Shown: positions 18,939 through 29,276 of the stretch, piece after piece
Numbering within the stretch: position 1 is the stretch's first letter
Layout of the letters: each line of letters starts with the position of its first letter
DNA from: Spirabiliibacterium pneumoniae
GTDB taxonomy: Bacteria > Pseudomonadota > Gammaproteobacteria > Enterobacterales > Pasteurellaceae
Direction of reading: 5' to 3'
DNA length: 64,000 nucleotides
Assembly (NCBI RefSeq): GCF_014884995.1
Contig: NZ_JABMII010000006.1
Coordinates: 124,001-188,000 of the forward strand
Made by a program: the position numbers and the translations under genes
The notes under the pieces: generated by a model
What the model saw: only the letters and a program-made list of their open reading frames with translations
Told to the model about the DNA's origin: nothing
Databases searched by the model: none

Positions 18939-20616
18939 TTACACCGCATCGATGCCGTCTGAAAAGATAGCGAGGTTGCGACGGATTTGGGCTTCGAGCT
19001 GCTGCCCTTGGCTGAATTGCTGGTTTAAAAGTGCGGTCAGCTCGCGCATTTTCTCATCAAAAGGGATGCCGTCGTCTTCCACCTCTGCACTACCCACGTA
19101 GCGGCCGGGGGTAAGCACAAAATCGTTGGCTTGGATTTCCTCCAGCGTGGCGGCGTAGCAAAAGCCCGCTTGGTTTTCATAGTCTTTGCCGTGTTGCCAA
19201 GCGTGGTAGGTGTCGGCAAGTCGGGCGATGTCCTCTAGCGTGAAGTCGCGCAAAGTGCGGTCTTTCATGTAGCCGATTTGGCGCGCGTCGAGAAACAGCA
19301 CTTGCCCTTTTTGTTGTTTCGCTTTGTTTAAAATCCAAATGCAGGCAGGGATAGACACATTGGTGAAAAGTTGCCCTGGCAAGGCCACCATGCACTCGAC
19401 GAGGTCGGCTTCAATGAGTTTTTGGCGAATGCTGCCCTCACCACTGGTTTGACTGCTCATCGAGCCATTGGCCAGCAGCAGCGCCATGCGCCCTGTCGAA
19501 TTGAGGTGATATAGCATATGCTGCAACCAAGCAAAATTGGCGTTGCCTTTGGGTGGTGTGCCGTAGGCCCAGCGCGGGTCGCCTGCAAGTGCTTCACTCC
19601 ACCATTTGTCCATATTAAACGGCGGGTTGGCCATCACAAAGTCCATTTTGGTGTCAATATGTTGTGGCTCGCTGAAGCTGTCGGCGTTGCCTTTGCCAAA
19701 GTCAAAAGCAATGCCGCGAATCGCCATATTCATGGCGGCGAGCTTCCACGTGGTCGGGTTCGATTCTTGCCCATAGATGGTGACGTTGTTGATGTTGCCT
19801 TGGTGGGCGTGGATAAAGCGCTCCGCCTGCACAAAAAAACCGCCCGAGCCCATCGCAGGGTCATAAATTCGTCCTTTGAAAGGTTCAATCATCTCAACAA
19901 TCAAGGTAACGATAGATTTCGGCGTGAAGTATTGCCCGCCTTTTTTGCCCTCAGCGGCAGCAAATTGGCCGAGAAAGTATTCATACACATGACCTAGGAT
20001 GTCTTTGGCTGAAAGATGAATTGGTTTGCCGTTGTGCATCGGTTTGCTGAAGTATGTATCAGAGAAAATATCAATCAGTTGCGTTAATTTTGGCTCGCTG
20101 ACTTGGTAGCCCGAAATGCGCTGAATAATGCCTTTGAGCTTGTCGTTTTCGCGCTCAATGGCAGCGAAGGCGTCATCAATCAAATTCGCCACGCCGCGAA
20201 ATTTTTGGCTGCTATCCCAAGGTAGCGGGTCGCCTTTGTGCAACTGCGCAGCGCTTCTCAGGTTCTCCCAGCGCGCGGCGGCCGGCACCCAAAAGATGTG
20301 TTTTTCGGTGTAGTAATCACGCGTTTCCAGCTCGGCTTGTAGCGCTTCATGGTAATCGTTTGGGTAGTCGGCAGGGTCGAGATAGTATTCGTGCTCAGGG
20401 TTTTGCAGCTGTGCTTTGAGCTCGGCTTGAAAGGCGGTGAAGCTATCAGAGATGTATTTGAGGAAGATGTAGCCGAGAACGATGTGTTTATAATTAGCGG
20501 CGTCAAGCTCTGGCAGGAGGTTATCAGCGGCTTCCCAAAGCCGTGCGTCGAGAGCGTTTAGAAAGGCTTGTTCAGCAGATGCAAGTTGGGCAGTGCTGAG
20601 TGCTGAGTGCTGACAT
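18939..20616 (-). CDS. hsdM: Type I DNA methyltransferase subunit HsdM, phase-variable, out of frame as read
   Basis: N6-adenine methyltransferase of the type I system. Motifs: DPAMGSGGFF (SAM binding) and the catalytic NPPF (ANPPFNMDKWW). The N-terminal helical domain is encoded too (LPELDAANYKHIVLGYIFLK), but in the main frame no ATG, GTG or TTG precedes it after a TAA; the first such codon is a GTG deep inside, which would delete about 110 residues. The ATG at 20616, with GGAGA upstream, is followed by three TCAGCAC heptamers and reaches a stop after 14 codons. With two (or five) heptamers it joins the main frame: MSALSTAQLASAEQAF, 556 residues in all. This copy is therefore predicted OFF. 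Confidence 0.88.
20593..20613. repeat. Heptanucleotide tract (3 copies) at the hsdM start, slipped-strand switch
   Basis: Three exact tandem GTGCTGA units on the plus strand (TCAGCAC in the gene) directly after the hsdM ATG. Seven is not a multiple of three, so loss of one unit or gain of two puts hsdM in frame. Confidence 0.85.
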
Positions 20617-20790
20617 TATACTGTCTCCGTCATAAAAAGTCAATAAATTTGTTTAAAATCAATCACTAACCGCACTTTTATTATACAAAAATGCGCTCCA
20701 GTGGTTATAGTTTGGCATGGTGATATATTAATCCCAAACATTTGAGGATTCAATGCAATGTAGCCACCTCGTATAAAATCCATTTACATA

Positions 20791-20821
20791 AAAAAACCGC
20801 ACTTTAAAAGTGCGGTTTTTG
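20791..20821. terminator. USS-pair terminator downstream of dnaJ
   Basis: AAAAACCGCACTT faces AAGTGCGGTTTTT with a T-run on either strand, right after the dnaJ stop. Confidence 0.8.
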
Positions 20822-20824
20822 TGT

Positions 20825-21973
20825 TTATTTTCCTGTCAAATCATCGAAGAACTTTTTGACGCCGTCTAAAAAGCTCGAGGATTTAGGGCGGTGTTTGCTA
20901 GTGCCTTCAAGGCTTTTTTCCAGTTTTTTGAGCAGATCTTTTTGCTCGTCGTTAAGTTTAACGGGGGTTTCGACAATCACTTTGCAAATCAAATCCCCTG
21001 CGTAGTTGCTGCGTGCGGACTGTACGCCTTTTCCGCGCATTCTAAACAGTTTGCCCGTTTGCGTCTCCGCTGGAATTTTGAGTTTGACACGCCCGTCGAG
21101 GGTCGGCACTTCTATCTCGCCGCCAAGGGCTGCCATGGTGAAGCTAATCGGCACTTCGCAGTAAAGGTTGTTGCCGTCGCGCTCAAAAATGCGATGCGGT
21201 TTGACGTGGATCACCACATACAAATCGCCCGCTGGTGCACCATTTTCGCCCGCAGCCCCTTCGCCACTTAAGCGCAGTTGGTTGCCTGTGTCCACCCCTG
21301 CTGGGATTTTGACCGATAAGTTTTTCGCTTTGTGTACGCGCCCTTCACCGTGGCAAGCTGAACACGGTTTTTCGATTTTTTTACCACTGCCGTGACAGGT
21401 TGGGCACACTTGTTCGGTGACAAAAAAGCCTTGTTGACGGCGCACTCGCCCACTGCCATGGCAAGTTGGGCAGGTTTCGACTTTGGAATCTTTTTCTGCA
21501 CCACTGCCATGGCATTTGTCACATTCGGCTAAGGTGTTGATACGGATATCTTTAGTGGTGCCTCTTACCGCTTCTTCCAAAGTAATTTCGAGATCGTAGC
21601 GTAAGTCATCGCCTCGCACTACACGACGCCCACCACGACTACCACCGCCACCGAACATATCACCAAAGATGTCACCGAAAATATCACCAAAATCCGCGCC
21701 ACCGAAGCCGCCACCAAAGCCGCCTGCTCCGCCACCAAAACCACCTTGTTCAAAAGCAGCATGACCATATTGATCGTAGGCGGCGCGTTTTTGTTTATCC
21801 GTTAAGATTTCGTAAGCCTCTTGCGCTTCTTTAAACTTCGCTTCGGCTTCTTTGTCGCCCGGATTACGGTCGGGGTGATATTTCATCGCCAGGCGTTTGT
21901 ACGCTTTTTTGATCGCCTTTTCATCAGCGCTGCGCTCAACCCCTAAAATTTCATAATAATCACGTTTCGACAT
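20825..21973 (-). CDS. dnaJ: Chaperone DnaJ (Hsp40)
   Basis: Co-chaperone that delivers unfolded clients to DnaK and stimulates its ATPase; 382 residues. J-domain with HPD in [12 protein letters not shown], then a Gly/Phe-rich linker (about 75-105). Four zinc-finger repeats follow: [16 protein letters not shown] twice and CSACHGEG. The client-binding C-terminal domain is present. The start at 21973 ([12 protein letters not shown]) matches the family; a further ATG 7 codons upstream also exists. It lies downstream of dnaK but separated from it by a GyrI-like gene. Confidence 0.96.
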   Translation of the reverse strand: MSKRDYYEILGVERSADEKAIKKAYKRLAMKYHPDRNPGDKEAEAKFKEAQEAYEILTDKQKRAAYDQYGHAAFEQGGFGGGAGGFGGGFGGADFGDIFGDIFGDMFGGGGSRGGRRVVRGDDLRYDLEITLEEAVRGTTKDIRINTLAECDKCHGSGAEKDSKVETCPTCHGSGRVRRQQGFFVTEQVCPTCHGSGKKIEKPCSACHGEGRVHKAKNLSVKIPAGVDTGNQLRLSGEGAAGENGAPAGDLYVVIHVKPHRIFERDGNNLYCEVPISFTMAALGGEIEVPTLDGRVKLKIPAETQTGKLFRMRGKGVQSARSNYAGDLICKVIVETPVKLNDEQKDLLKKLEKSLEGTSKHRPKSSSFLDGVKKFFDDLTGK

Positions 21974-22009
21974 AGTTTTTCCATTTTTATCCATTAATTT
22001 TTGATTGCA

Positions 22010-22393
22010 CTAACAATGAGGTCGCACGGCGATATAAAGCTCGATCTTTCCATCTGGCAAGCGTTTTTCAAAATCTACGCTCAATGCGCGTGGCAACATG
22101 CCTTGGCGCGCTTTTCGAACAATACTCTGCCAAGTTTGTTCCAAATTTTTCTCACTGGTGAGCGTCTTGTCATACCACGTAAGCTCTTCAATCACCACTG
22201 GCTCTGCATCATTTGGCATTTCACTGGCAATAGCAAAATCACATTCGTGACCATCTTCACTGTAGTGGTAATACACGCCCACATAGTCATGTTCTGGTAA
22301 AAGTGCGGTTTGCCCCCATAGTTGGGTGCGTGCATTACTCCAGTTTTCATGGGTTAACCGCACTTTTGCAATAGGGTAAAAAAGCTTTGCCAT
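22010..22393 (-). CDS. GyrI-like effector-binding domain protein between dnaK and dnaJ
   Basis: 127 residues, a stand-alone domain. The pattern VGVYYHYS near the middle, QTWQSIVRKA, then SVDFEKRLPDGKIELYIAVR at the end resembles the GyrI-like (AraC C-terminal effector-binding) fold, whose last strand carries DFE and YIP(V/I). No DNA-binding domain is attached. Same strand as dnaK and dnaJ, 59 bp after dnaK and 36 bp before dnaJ, with GAGGACCT before the ATG, so it is probably co-transcribed from the heat-shock promoter. Fold assignment is moderate; function unknown. Confidence 0.55.
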   Translation of the reverse strand: MAKLFYPIAKVRLTHENWSNARTQLWGQTALLPEHDYVGVYYHYSEDGHECDFAIASEMPNDAEPVVIEELTWYDKTLTSEKNLEQTWQSIVRKARQGMLPRALSVDFEKRLPDGKIELYIAVRPHC

Positions 22394-22410
22394 AGGTCCT
22401 CACATAGCAC

Positions 22411-22434
22411 AAAAGGGCGTATTACTACGCCCTT
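22411..22434 (-). terminator. Hairpin after dnaK
   Basis: AAGGGCGTA pairs with TACGCCCTT around TTAC, followed by TTTTG in the direction of dnaK. It may reduce transcription into the next two genes rather than end it. Confidence 0.6.
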
Positions 22435-22452
22435 GATTTATGATAGAAAAGA

Positions 22453-24372
22453 TTATTTATCCTTCACTTCTTCAAATTCAGCGTCAACCACATCGTCGCC
22501 GCCGTTGTTTTGGCTTTGACCTTGTTGTGCTTGTTGTTGCTGACCTGCCTGCGCTTTAGCTTGCGCTGCTTGAATCAGTTTTTCAGACGCTTGCACAAGG
22601 GCTTGTGTTTTCGCTTCGATTTCCGCTTTGTCTTCACCTTTGGCGGCAGTTTCCAGCTCGCTTGCAGCTTTTTCAATTGCGGCTTTGTCATCAGCACTTA
22701 AGCCATCGCCTACTTCTTGCAACTGTTTGCGTGTGCCGTGCACCAAGTGGTCTGCTTGGTTGCGTGCTTGCACTAATTCTTCAAATTTGCGGTCGGCTTC
22801 GGCATTGGCTTCGGCGTCGCGCACCATTTGTTGAATTTCATCATCGCTCAAACCTGAAGAGGCTTTGATGGTGATTTGTTGCTCTTTACCTGTACCTTTG
22901 TCTTTCGCTGACACGTGGATAATACCATCGGCGTCGATGTCAAAGGTCACTTCAATCTGTGGCATGCCGCGTGGTGCTGGGTTGATGCCTTCAAGGTTGA
23001 ATTGACCCAGCGATTTGTTATCCGCCGCACGTTTACGTTCACCTTGCAACACGTGAATGGTGACCGCACTTTGGTTGTCTTCCGCGGTTGAGAACACTTG
23101 CGATTTCTTGGTTGGAATCGTGGTATTTTTCTCAATTAACGCGGTCATCACACCACCCATAGTTTCGATACCCAATGACAACGGGGTTACGTCAAGCAAC
23201 AATACATCTTTCACATCGCCTGCTAACACACCACCTTGCACAGCAGCACCGATCGCCACCGCTTCATCAGGGTTAACATCTTTACGCGGCTCTTTGCCAA
23301 AGAATTCCGCCACTTTTTGTTGCACCAATGGCATGCGGGTTTGACCACCGACCAAAATCACGTCGTTGATGTCAGACACGCTCAAATCCGCGTCTTTAAG
23401 TGCGGTGCGCACTGGGTCAAGTGAACGTTGCACCAAATCTTCCACGAGCGATTCTAATTTCGCGCGGGTTAACTTGATGTTCAAGTGTTTCGGCCCTGTG
23501 GCATCGGCGGTGATGTATGGCAAGTTCACGTCTGTTTGTTGCGCAGAAGAAAGCTCAATTTTGGCTTTTTCAGCGGCTTCTTTCAAACGTTGCATTGCCA
23601 GTGGATCGTTGCGCAAGTCGATGCTTTGTTCTTTTTTGAACTCATCAACAAGGTAGTTGATCACACGGTTATCGAAGTCTTCCCCCCCTAAGTGGGTGTC
23701 ACCGTTGGTGGCCAACACTTCAAAGGTTTTTTCGCCGTCCACATCATCAATTTCGATGATAGACAAGTCAAATGTACCACCACCTAAGTCATAAACGGCG
23801 ATAGTGTGGTTGCCTTTGTTTTTATCCAAACCATAGGCCAGCGCTGCCGCTGTTGGTTCGTTGATAATACGTTTTACTTCTAAGCCTGCAATACGACCAG
23901 CATCTTTGGTGGCTTGGCGTTGCGCGTCGTTAAAATACGCCGGCACGGTGATGACCGCCTCGGTCACTTTTTCACCCAAGAAATCTTCCGCGGTTTTCTT
24001 CATTTTTTTCAGCACTTCAGCTGACACTTGTGGTGGCGCTAATTTCTCAGTGTCTTTTACTTGCACCCACGCATCGCCATTATCTGCTTTAACGATACTA
24101 AATGGCATAATGCTCACATCACGTTGTACTTCTTCGTCTTCAAAACGACGACCGATCAAACGTTTGATCGCAAATACGGTATTTTTCGGGTTGGTTACCG
24201 CTTGGCGTTTTGCTGGCTGCCCAACCAATGTTTCGTTATCTTGTGTATAAGCAATGATTGATGGCGTAGTACGATCGCCTTCGGCGTTTTCAATTACACG
24301 CACTTTGTCACCGTCCATCACCGCCACACATGAATTGGTAGTTCCTAAGTCAATCCCAATAATTTTTCCCAT
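22453..24372 (-). CDS. dnaK: Chaperone DnaK (Hsp70)
   Basis: ATP-dependent chaperone of 639 residues. The actin-like ATPase has [19 protein letters not shown] at the N-terminus, [14 protein letters not shown] and [11 protein letters not shown]. The substrate-binding domain starts after [14 protein letters not shown], and a helical lid ends in the typical Gln-rich tail and acidic [14 protein letters not shown]. Length and motifs match E. coli DnaK. A sigma32-type promoter lies about 55 bp upstream. RBS AGGAGAG precedes the ATG. Confidence 0.98.
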   Translation of the reverse strand: MGKIIGIDLGTTNSCVAVMDGDKVRVIENAEGDRTTPSIIAYTQDNETLVGQPAKRQAVTNPKNTVFAIKRLIGRRFEDEEVQRDVSIMPFSIVKADNGDAWVQVKDTEKLAPPQVSAEVLKKMKKTAEDFLGEKVTEAVITVPAYFNDAQRQATKDAGRIAGLEVKRIINEPTAAALAYGLDKNKGNHTIAVYDLGGGTFDLSIIEIDDVDGEKTFEVLATNGDTHLGGEDFDNRVINYLVDEFKKEQSIDLRNDPLAMQRLKEAAEKAKIELSSAQQTDVNLPYITADATGPKHLNIKLTRAKLESLVEDLVQRSLDPVRTALKDADLSVSDINDVILVGGQTRMPLVQQKVAEFFGKEPRKDVNPDEAVAIGAAVQGGVLAGDVKDVLLLDVTPLSLGIETMGGVMTALIEKNTTIPTKKSQVFSTAEDNQSAVTIHVLQGERKRAADNKSLGQFNLEGINPAPRGMPQIEVTFDIDADGIIHVSAKDKGTGKEQQITIKASSGLSDDEIQQMVRDAEANAEADRKFEELVQARNQADHLVHGTRKQLQEVGDGLSADDKAAIEKAASELETAAKGEDKAEIEAKTQALVQASEKLIQAAQAKAQAGQQQQAQQGQSQNNGGDDVVDAEFEEVKDK

Positions 24373-24423
24373 AATTCTTCTCTCCTAATAAATGATTTGT
24401 TCAGCCATTGGCTTGATGCTTAT

Positions 24424-24451
24424 AAGATGTGGACACGATTTTGAATTTCAA
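24424..24451 (-). promoter_or_regulatory. Sigma32 heat-shock promoter of dnaK
   Basis: On the minus strand TTGAAA (24451-24446) is followed after 13 bases by CCACATCTT (24432-24424). This is close to the sigma32 pattern CTTGAAA-N13-CCCATnT and lies upstream of dnaK. Confidence 0.5.
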
Positions 24452-24532
24452 TAGCCCGTTGCAAAAAATTCCACATTTTTTATCACCACAAGCCCAGCAA
24501 GGTATGCTTAATAAATAGGGTTTGAAATCTGA

Positions 24533-25341
<809 letters not shown>

Positions 25342-25342
<1 letters not shown>

Positions 25343-26304
25343 TGATTGATTTCAATCCGTTTTATCAACAAATCGCCAGCACCGCACTTTGCCGTTGGCT
25401 AGAAACGCTGCCCGCGCAACTGCGCCACTGGCAAGCCAACACCCACGGTGATTTTGCCAAGTGGTGCAAAGTGTTGGACTTTTTACCTATGCGCGAGTGC
25501 GAGATTGAACTCAAAAGTGCGGTCAGCGCGCGCACCAAAACCGCACTTTCAGCTGGTGAAGCACAGCAACTGCGCCACCATCTAAGCCAGCTTAAGCCGT
25601 GGCGCAAGGGGCCTTATGATTTATTAGGCGTGTATATTGACTGCGAATGGCGCAGCGATTTCAAGTGGGATCGCGTTAAGCCGCACTTAAGCCCGTTGAC
25701 TGGGCGTACTATTCTCGACGTTGGCTGCGGCAGTGGTTATCACATGTGGCGCATGGTGGGCGAAGGTGCCGCGCTAGTGGTGGGGATTGACCCAACGGAG
25801 CTATTTTTGTGCCAATTTGAAGTGGTGCGCAAGCTGTTAAACAATGACCGCCGCGCGCATCTCATTCCCCTTGGAATCGAACAAATGCAACCGCTCGGCG
25901 CCTTTGACACGGTATTTTCCATGGGCGTGTTATATCATCGCAAATCGCCACTTGAGCACCTCAGCCAGCTGCGTGATCAACTCACATCAGATGGCGAGCT
26001 GGTGCTGGAAACGTTGGTGATTGACGGCGATGAAAATGCCGTGCTGGTGCCACCTAGGCGTTATGGCAAAATGAAAAATGTCTATTTTATCCCGTCTGTG
26101 GCGGCGCTCAGCGTGTGGCTGGAAAAGTGCGGTTTTCGTAACGTGCGCTGTGTGGATGTGGCCACCACCACACCCGATGAACAGCGCGCCACCGAATGGG
26201 TCGGCAAAGAAAGTTTGATCGACTTTTTAGACCCAGCCAACCCACAGCGCACCATCGAAGGGCACCCCGCACCGCAGCGAGCTGTGCTTATTGCCAATAA
26301 ATAG
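25342..26304 (+). CDS. cmoB: tRNA U34 carboxymethyltransferase CmoB
   Basis: Transfers the carboxymethyl group from carboxy-SAM to 5-hydroxyuridine-34 of tRNA, the step after CmoA. About 320 residues. N-terminal helical region with [13 protein letters not shown], then motif [21 protein letters not shown] and [20 protein letters not shown]. The ATG at 25342 has AAGGGGG just upstream inside cmoA; a TTG one codon earlier is an alternative. Two uptake sequences in inverted orientation lie within its 5' part. Confidence 0.94.
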
Positions 26305-26312
26305 AGGAATTT

Positions 26313-27041
26313 ATGTGGCGCGTAGTGAGTGATCATCAAGACATTGGTATTTTCCCAACCTTCGATAAAGGCACGAAGGTTGATAATTTCAGCCCTTGTG
26401 AAAATTACGCTGGGTGGAGTGCCTGCACCCTGTTGGGGCAGGCAACCTATGTACCCGATCAGATTGTTTACCAAAACCAATTGACGCAAGACTATAATCC
26501 GACCGAATTAACCATAGGCCAAGATCAGTTGGTTGAACTCATCGAACAATATGGCGACTGGGCATGGGTGCGCACAACAACACAAAAGTGCGGTTGGTTG
26601 CCTATGGCAAAATTACGCCATTACACACCCAAAGTCTTAGCGGAGCGCGCCGATATTGAGTTACTGGTCAATACGTTTTACGACAAAGTGCTTGCCGATG
26701 AGCGCATTGGCTATGTGTTTAAGCATATTGTCGGGCGCCATTGGCAAAAACATTTGGAAAAAATGTACCGCTTTTGGGCATCGGTGTTGCTTGCTGAAGA
26801 CAGCTATCAAGGCAACCCGATGCTCACTCACATCAAGCTGCACAAACGTCAGCCACTGAGTGAGGCGATGTTTGAGGTGTGGCTGACACTGTGGCAAGAC
26901 ACCGTCAACGCGCTGTTTGTTGGCGAAAAAGCCGACGAAGCATGCTTTCGAGCACAATCGATTAAAACATTAATGACGCAGCGGGTGCTCAGCGATGAGC
27001 TACCGCACTTTATGCAACGCATTCGAGTTGAGAAGAAATAA
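26313..27041 (+). CDS. SH3-like domain fused to group III truncated haemoglobin
   Basis: 242 residues with two parts. Residues 1-100 look like two SH3-type beta-barrels (WSACTLLGQATYVPD; DYNPTELTIGQ; WAWVRTTTQKCGWLPM). Residues 110-235 are a truncated globin of the group III type. Tyr123 in LVNTFYDKV suits the B10 position, and His173 in GNPMLTHIKL fits the haem-binding proximal histidine, with Trp at VWLTLW. Group III globins bind O2 or NO and some give nitrosative stress resistance. The start is ATG with GAGGAA upstream, 8 bp after cmoB and 1 bp before tag. The fusion partner's role is unknown. Confidence 0.75.
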   Translation: MWRVVSDHQDIGIFPTFDKGTKVDNFSPCENYAGWSACTLLGQATYVPDQIVYQNQLTQDYNPTELTIGQDQLVELIEQYGDWAWVRTTTQKCGWLPMAKLRHYTPKVLAERADIELLVNTFYDKVLADERIGYVFKHIVGRHWQKHLEKMYRFWASVLLAEDSYQGNPMLTHIKLHKRQPLSEAMFEVWLTLWQDTVNALFVGEKADEACFRAQSIKTLMTQRVLSDELPHFMQRIRVEKK

Positions 27042-27042
27042 T

Positions 27043-27603
27043 ATGAGCCAAACCTATTGCGACTATGTATTGGCGCACCCTGATGATGCGCTAAACCGAG
27101 CTTATCACGATCACGACTACGGTTTTCCCGTGGCAGACGACCGAGCGCTGTTTGAGCGTATGCTGTTGGAAATTAACCAAGCGGGGCTGAACTGGAGTTT
27201 GGTGCTAGAGCGCCGCGACGCCTTGCGTAAAGCCTATGCCAATTACGACATTGCCAAAGTGGCGGCCTTTAGCGTGCAGGATATTTTGCAAATGTGTGCG
27301 GATAAAACCATTATCCGTCACCGTTTAAAAATTGAAGCCGCGGTGTATAACGCCCAGCAAATTTTGAAACTGCAAGCACAATACGGCTCGTTCAAAGCGT
27401 GGCTTGACGCCCACCACCCACAAGGGCTTGAGCAATGGGTGGTATTGTTTAAGCAACATTTTAAATTTGTTGGCGGGGAGATTGTGAAAGAATTTTTGAT
27501 GAGCTGCGGCTATCTTGAAGGCGCGCACCGCCCACACTGCCCGATTTACCAAAAAATTAGTGCGCTGTCGCCACCGTGGCAAGTGGCTGGCAGAAAAAAA
27601 TAA
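27043..27603 (+). CDS. tag: DNA-3-methyladenine glycosylase I
   Basis: Base-excision repair enzyme removing 3-methyladenine from DNA, 186 residues. It has the family opening CDYVLAHPDDALNRAYHDHD, the substrate pocket ERMLLEINQAGLNWSLVLERR, and the C-terminal HRPHCPIY. His and Cys at both ends (Cys6, the HDH cluster, His/Cys in HRPHC) match the Tag zinc site. The ATG at 27043 follows GAGAAG, and the gene starts 1 bp after the globin gene stop. An alternative upstream in-frame start would overlap that gene. Confidence 0.9.
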   Translation: MSQTYCDYVLAHPDDALNRAYHDHDYGFPVADDRALFERMLLEINQAGLNWSLVLERRDALRKAYANYDIAKVAAFSVQDILQMCADKTIIRHRLKIEAAVYNAQQILKLQAQYGSFKAWLDAHHPQGLEQWVVLFKQHFKFVGGEIVKEFLMSCGYLEGAHRPHCPIYQKISALSPPWQVAGRKK

Positions 27604-27641
27604 TCCGCGTAAAATAGGGGCAAATAGCCAAGGAGTAGATG

Positions 27642-28469
27642 ATGAATTTAGATTATCAATTATTAAAACTTAACCAACAAATTCACCCTAATATCAGCCT
27701 GCGCACGGTAGGTGAAATTCCAGTGATTGTGCTGGAACACGCCGTGGGCAAAGCAGCCATTGCCTTGCAAGGCGCACAACTGCTGAGCTGGCAACCGCAC
27801 TTTGCGCAACATGATGTAATTTGGCTCAGTGACAGCGAACCCTTCAAGCAAGGGACAGCCATTCGCGGTGGTGTGCCTGTATGCTACCCTTGGTTTGGTC
27901 GTCATGGCGAGCCAATGCACGGCTATGCGCGGGTGTCAATGTGGCAGCTAAGCACTTGGCAAGTGGATGAAGAGGCGGTGAGCTTAACATTTTGCCTGTT
28001 CGATGAGCAGCATTTGGTGCAAGCTAAATTGCAAATGACCTTCAGTGAGCAATGCCGTTTGCGCTTCACACACTATGGCGTAACGCCTGCTGAAGTGGCA
28101 TTGCATACCTATTACAACGTGGGCGACATCACGCAAACAACGCTATTTGGGCTGCCCGATGCGGCATTCAACAATGCTGCGCAAAAAGACGTGAGCGTGC
28201 CTTCACCGCTGCTGCTCACTGGCGCCTTTGATGGTATTTTCAGTGCCGAGCAACACATCACGCACATCGACGACAAAGCACAAAATCGCATTGTGGAGGT
28301 TGAACACATTAACGCCTCCGATATTGTAGTATGGAACCCATGGGAAAATACTCCAAGCCAAATGCGCCCTGAGGGCTATCAAACCATGATCTGTGTGGAA
28401 ACCGCGCGCATTCGCCACAAATTAGTACAAAAAGAGGCGATGGAAGCGGTGATTCGCCTACAACGTTAA
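27642..28469 (+). CDS. yeaD: D-hexose-6-phosphate mutarotase (YeaD family)
   Basis: Aldose-1-epimerase-like enzyme of about 275 residues that interconverts alpha and beta anomers of hexose-6-phosphates. Motifs: HAVGKAAIALQGAQLLSWQP, RGGVPVCYPWFGRHG, LHTYYNVGDI (catalytic His region) and DIVVWNPWENTP. AGGAG sits 6 bases before the ATG at 27642; an ATG one codon earlier is closer to it. It ends before a USS-pair terminator with a T-run. Confidence 0.88.
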   Translation: MNLDYQLLKLNQQIHPNISLRTVGEIPVIVLEHAVGKAAIALQGAQLLSWQPHFAQHDVIWLSDSEPFKQGTAIRGGVPVCYPWFGRHGEPMHGYARVSMWQLSTWQVDEEAVSLTFCLFDEQHLVQAKLQMTFSEQCRLRFTHYGVTPAEVALHTYYNVGDITQTTLFGLPDAAFNNAAQKDVSVPSPLLLTGAFDGIFSAEQHITHIDDKAQNRIVEVEHINASDIVVWNPWENTPSQMRPEGYQTMICVETARIRHKLVQKEAMEAVIRLQR

Positions 28470-29221
28470 TCATTAAAGTGCGGTTTGACCGAGTAGCCGA
28501 CCGCACTTTTTACTGCCCTTTCGTGCAAGGCACCCCTTTGCCATTCAAACGCCTGCACGGGCAAGGCTTCGCCTTGATTAAACAAGGCTAAATAAAACGG
28601 CAAATGATCATAAAAGCGCGCATAACCTCGTAGCGCAAACGGCGTGATGATTTCATGAGTTTGCACAGCGTGATGCACCGAATGTAATTTTGCTATGCCC
28701 ACGCCTTGCGATTTCAACACCGCCTCACGCAGACACCACGCTTGGTAAAATGCGCGCGTTTTATCCTTTTGTTGAGCAAACCACGCCTGCTCGTCCGCGC
28801 TGGCAATGTGCTGGATAATTTTGCTGAAATTGCGAGGCTTTGGCATTTCAATGTCAACGGCAACCGCACTTTGATTGGCGGATAACAGCAGCCCGACCGC
28901 CACCCACGGCCCTGAATGGCTGATGTTGAAATCCACGTTGCCCACACCTGCAAGATAAGGTCGCCCTGTTGACGTACGTCTGAGTGTGCCTAATTGCGCA
29001 CATGATGGATGATATTGCGCCAAGAAATACGCGAGGAGAAAGTGTGCCAACACTCGACATTGCTGCCGCAAGTGATTGTTCGCCACTGTTTTGCGCAGCT
29101 CCGTGATAAGTGAGGCAGGCAAGTATTGGCGCAAAGTGTGCTCATCGGGCAATTCATCAATGTGCCCCCACACAAGGCGCAATTTTGTCTCTATCGGCTG
29201 ATTTTTATCAATGACAGGCAT
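28466..29221 (-). CDS. 4'-phosphopantetheinyl transferase (Sfp type)
   Basis: Transfers the phosphopantetheine arm of CoA to a serine of a carrier protein. About 251 residues from the ATG at 29221. Sfp-family motifs are present in order: TSTGRPYL, VDFNISHSG, VAVDIEM (Mg-binding Asp and Glu) and WCLREAVLK (the W-x-x-KE-A region, here WCLREA). No polyketide or peptide synthetase is nearby, so the likely target is fatty-acid ACP. The start is uncertain: no strong RBS, and the frame stays open 22 codons further into the azlC start. Confidence 0.85.
   Translation of the reverse strand: MPVIDKNQPIETKLRLVWGHIDELPDEHTLRQYLPASLITELRKTVANNHLRQQCRVLAHFLLAYFLAQYHPSCAQLGTLRRTSTGRPYLAGVGNVDFNISHSGPWVAVGLLLSANQSAVAVDIEMPKPRNFSKIIQHIASADEQAWFAQQKDKTRAFYQAWCLREAVLKSQGVGIAKLHSVHHAVQTHEIITPFALRGYARFYDHLPFYLALFNQGEALPVQAFEWQRGALHERAVKSAVGYSVKPHFND
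28474..28513 (+). terminator. USS-pair terminator of yeaD, inside the 3' end of the convergent gene
   Basis: AAAGTGCGGT and ACCGCACTTTTT form a stem followed by T5 on the plus strand. The same bases encode the last residues of the phosphopantetheinyl transferase. Confidence 0.7.
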
Positions 29222-29276
29222 AATGATTTTCGCTAAACTGATGGCATTTTCCCTATTGTAGCGAGCTTTAGACAAA

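Noticed and set aside
18939..20288. A shorter hsdM starting at the internal GTG
   Set aside because: It would lack the N-terminal domain that is plainly encoded upstream; the repeat-shifted ATG explains the gene better.
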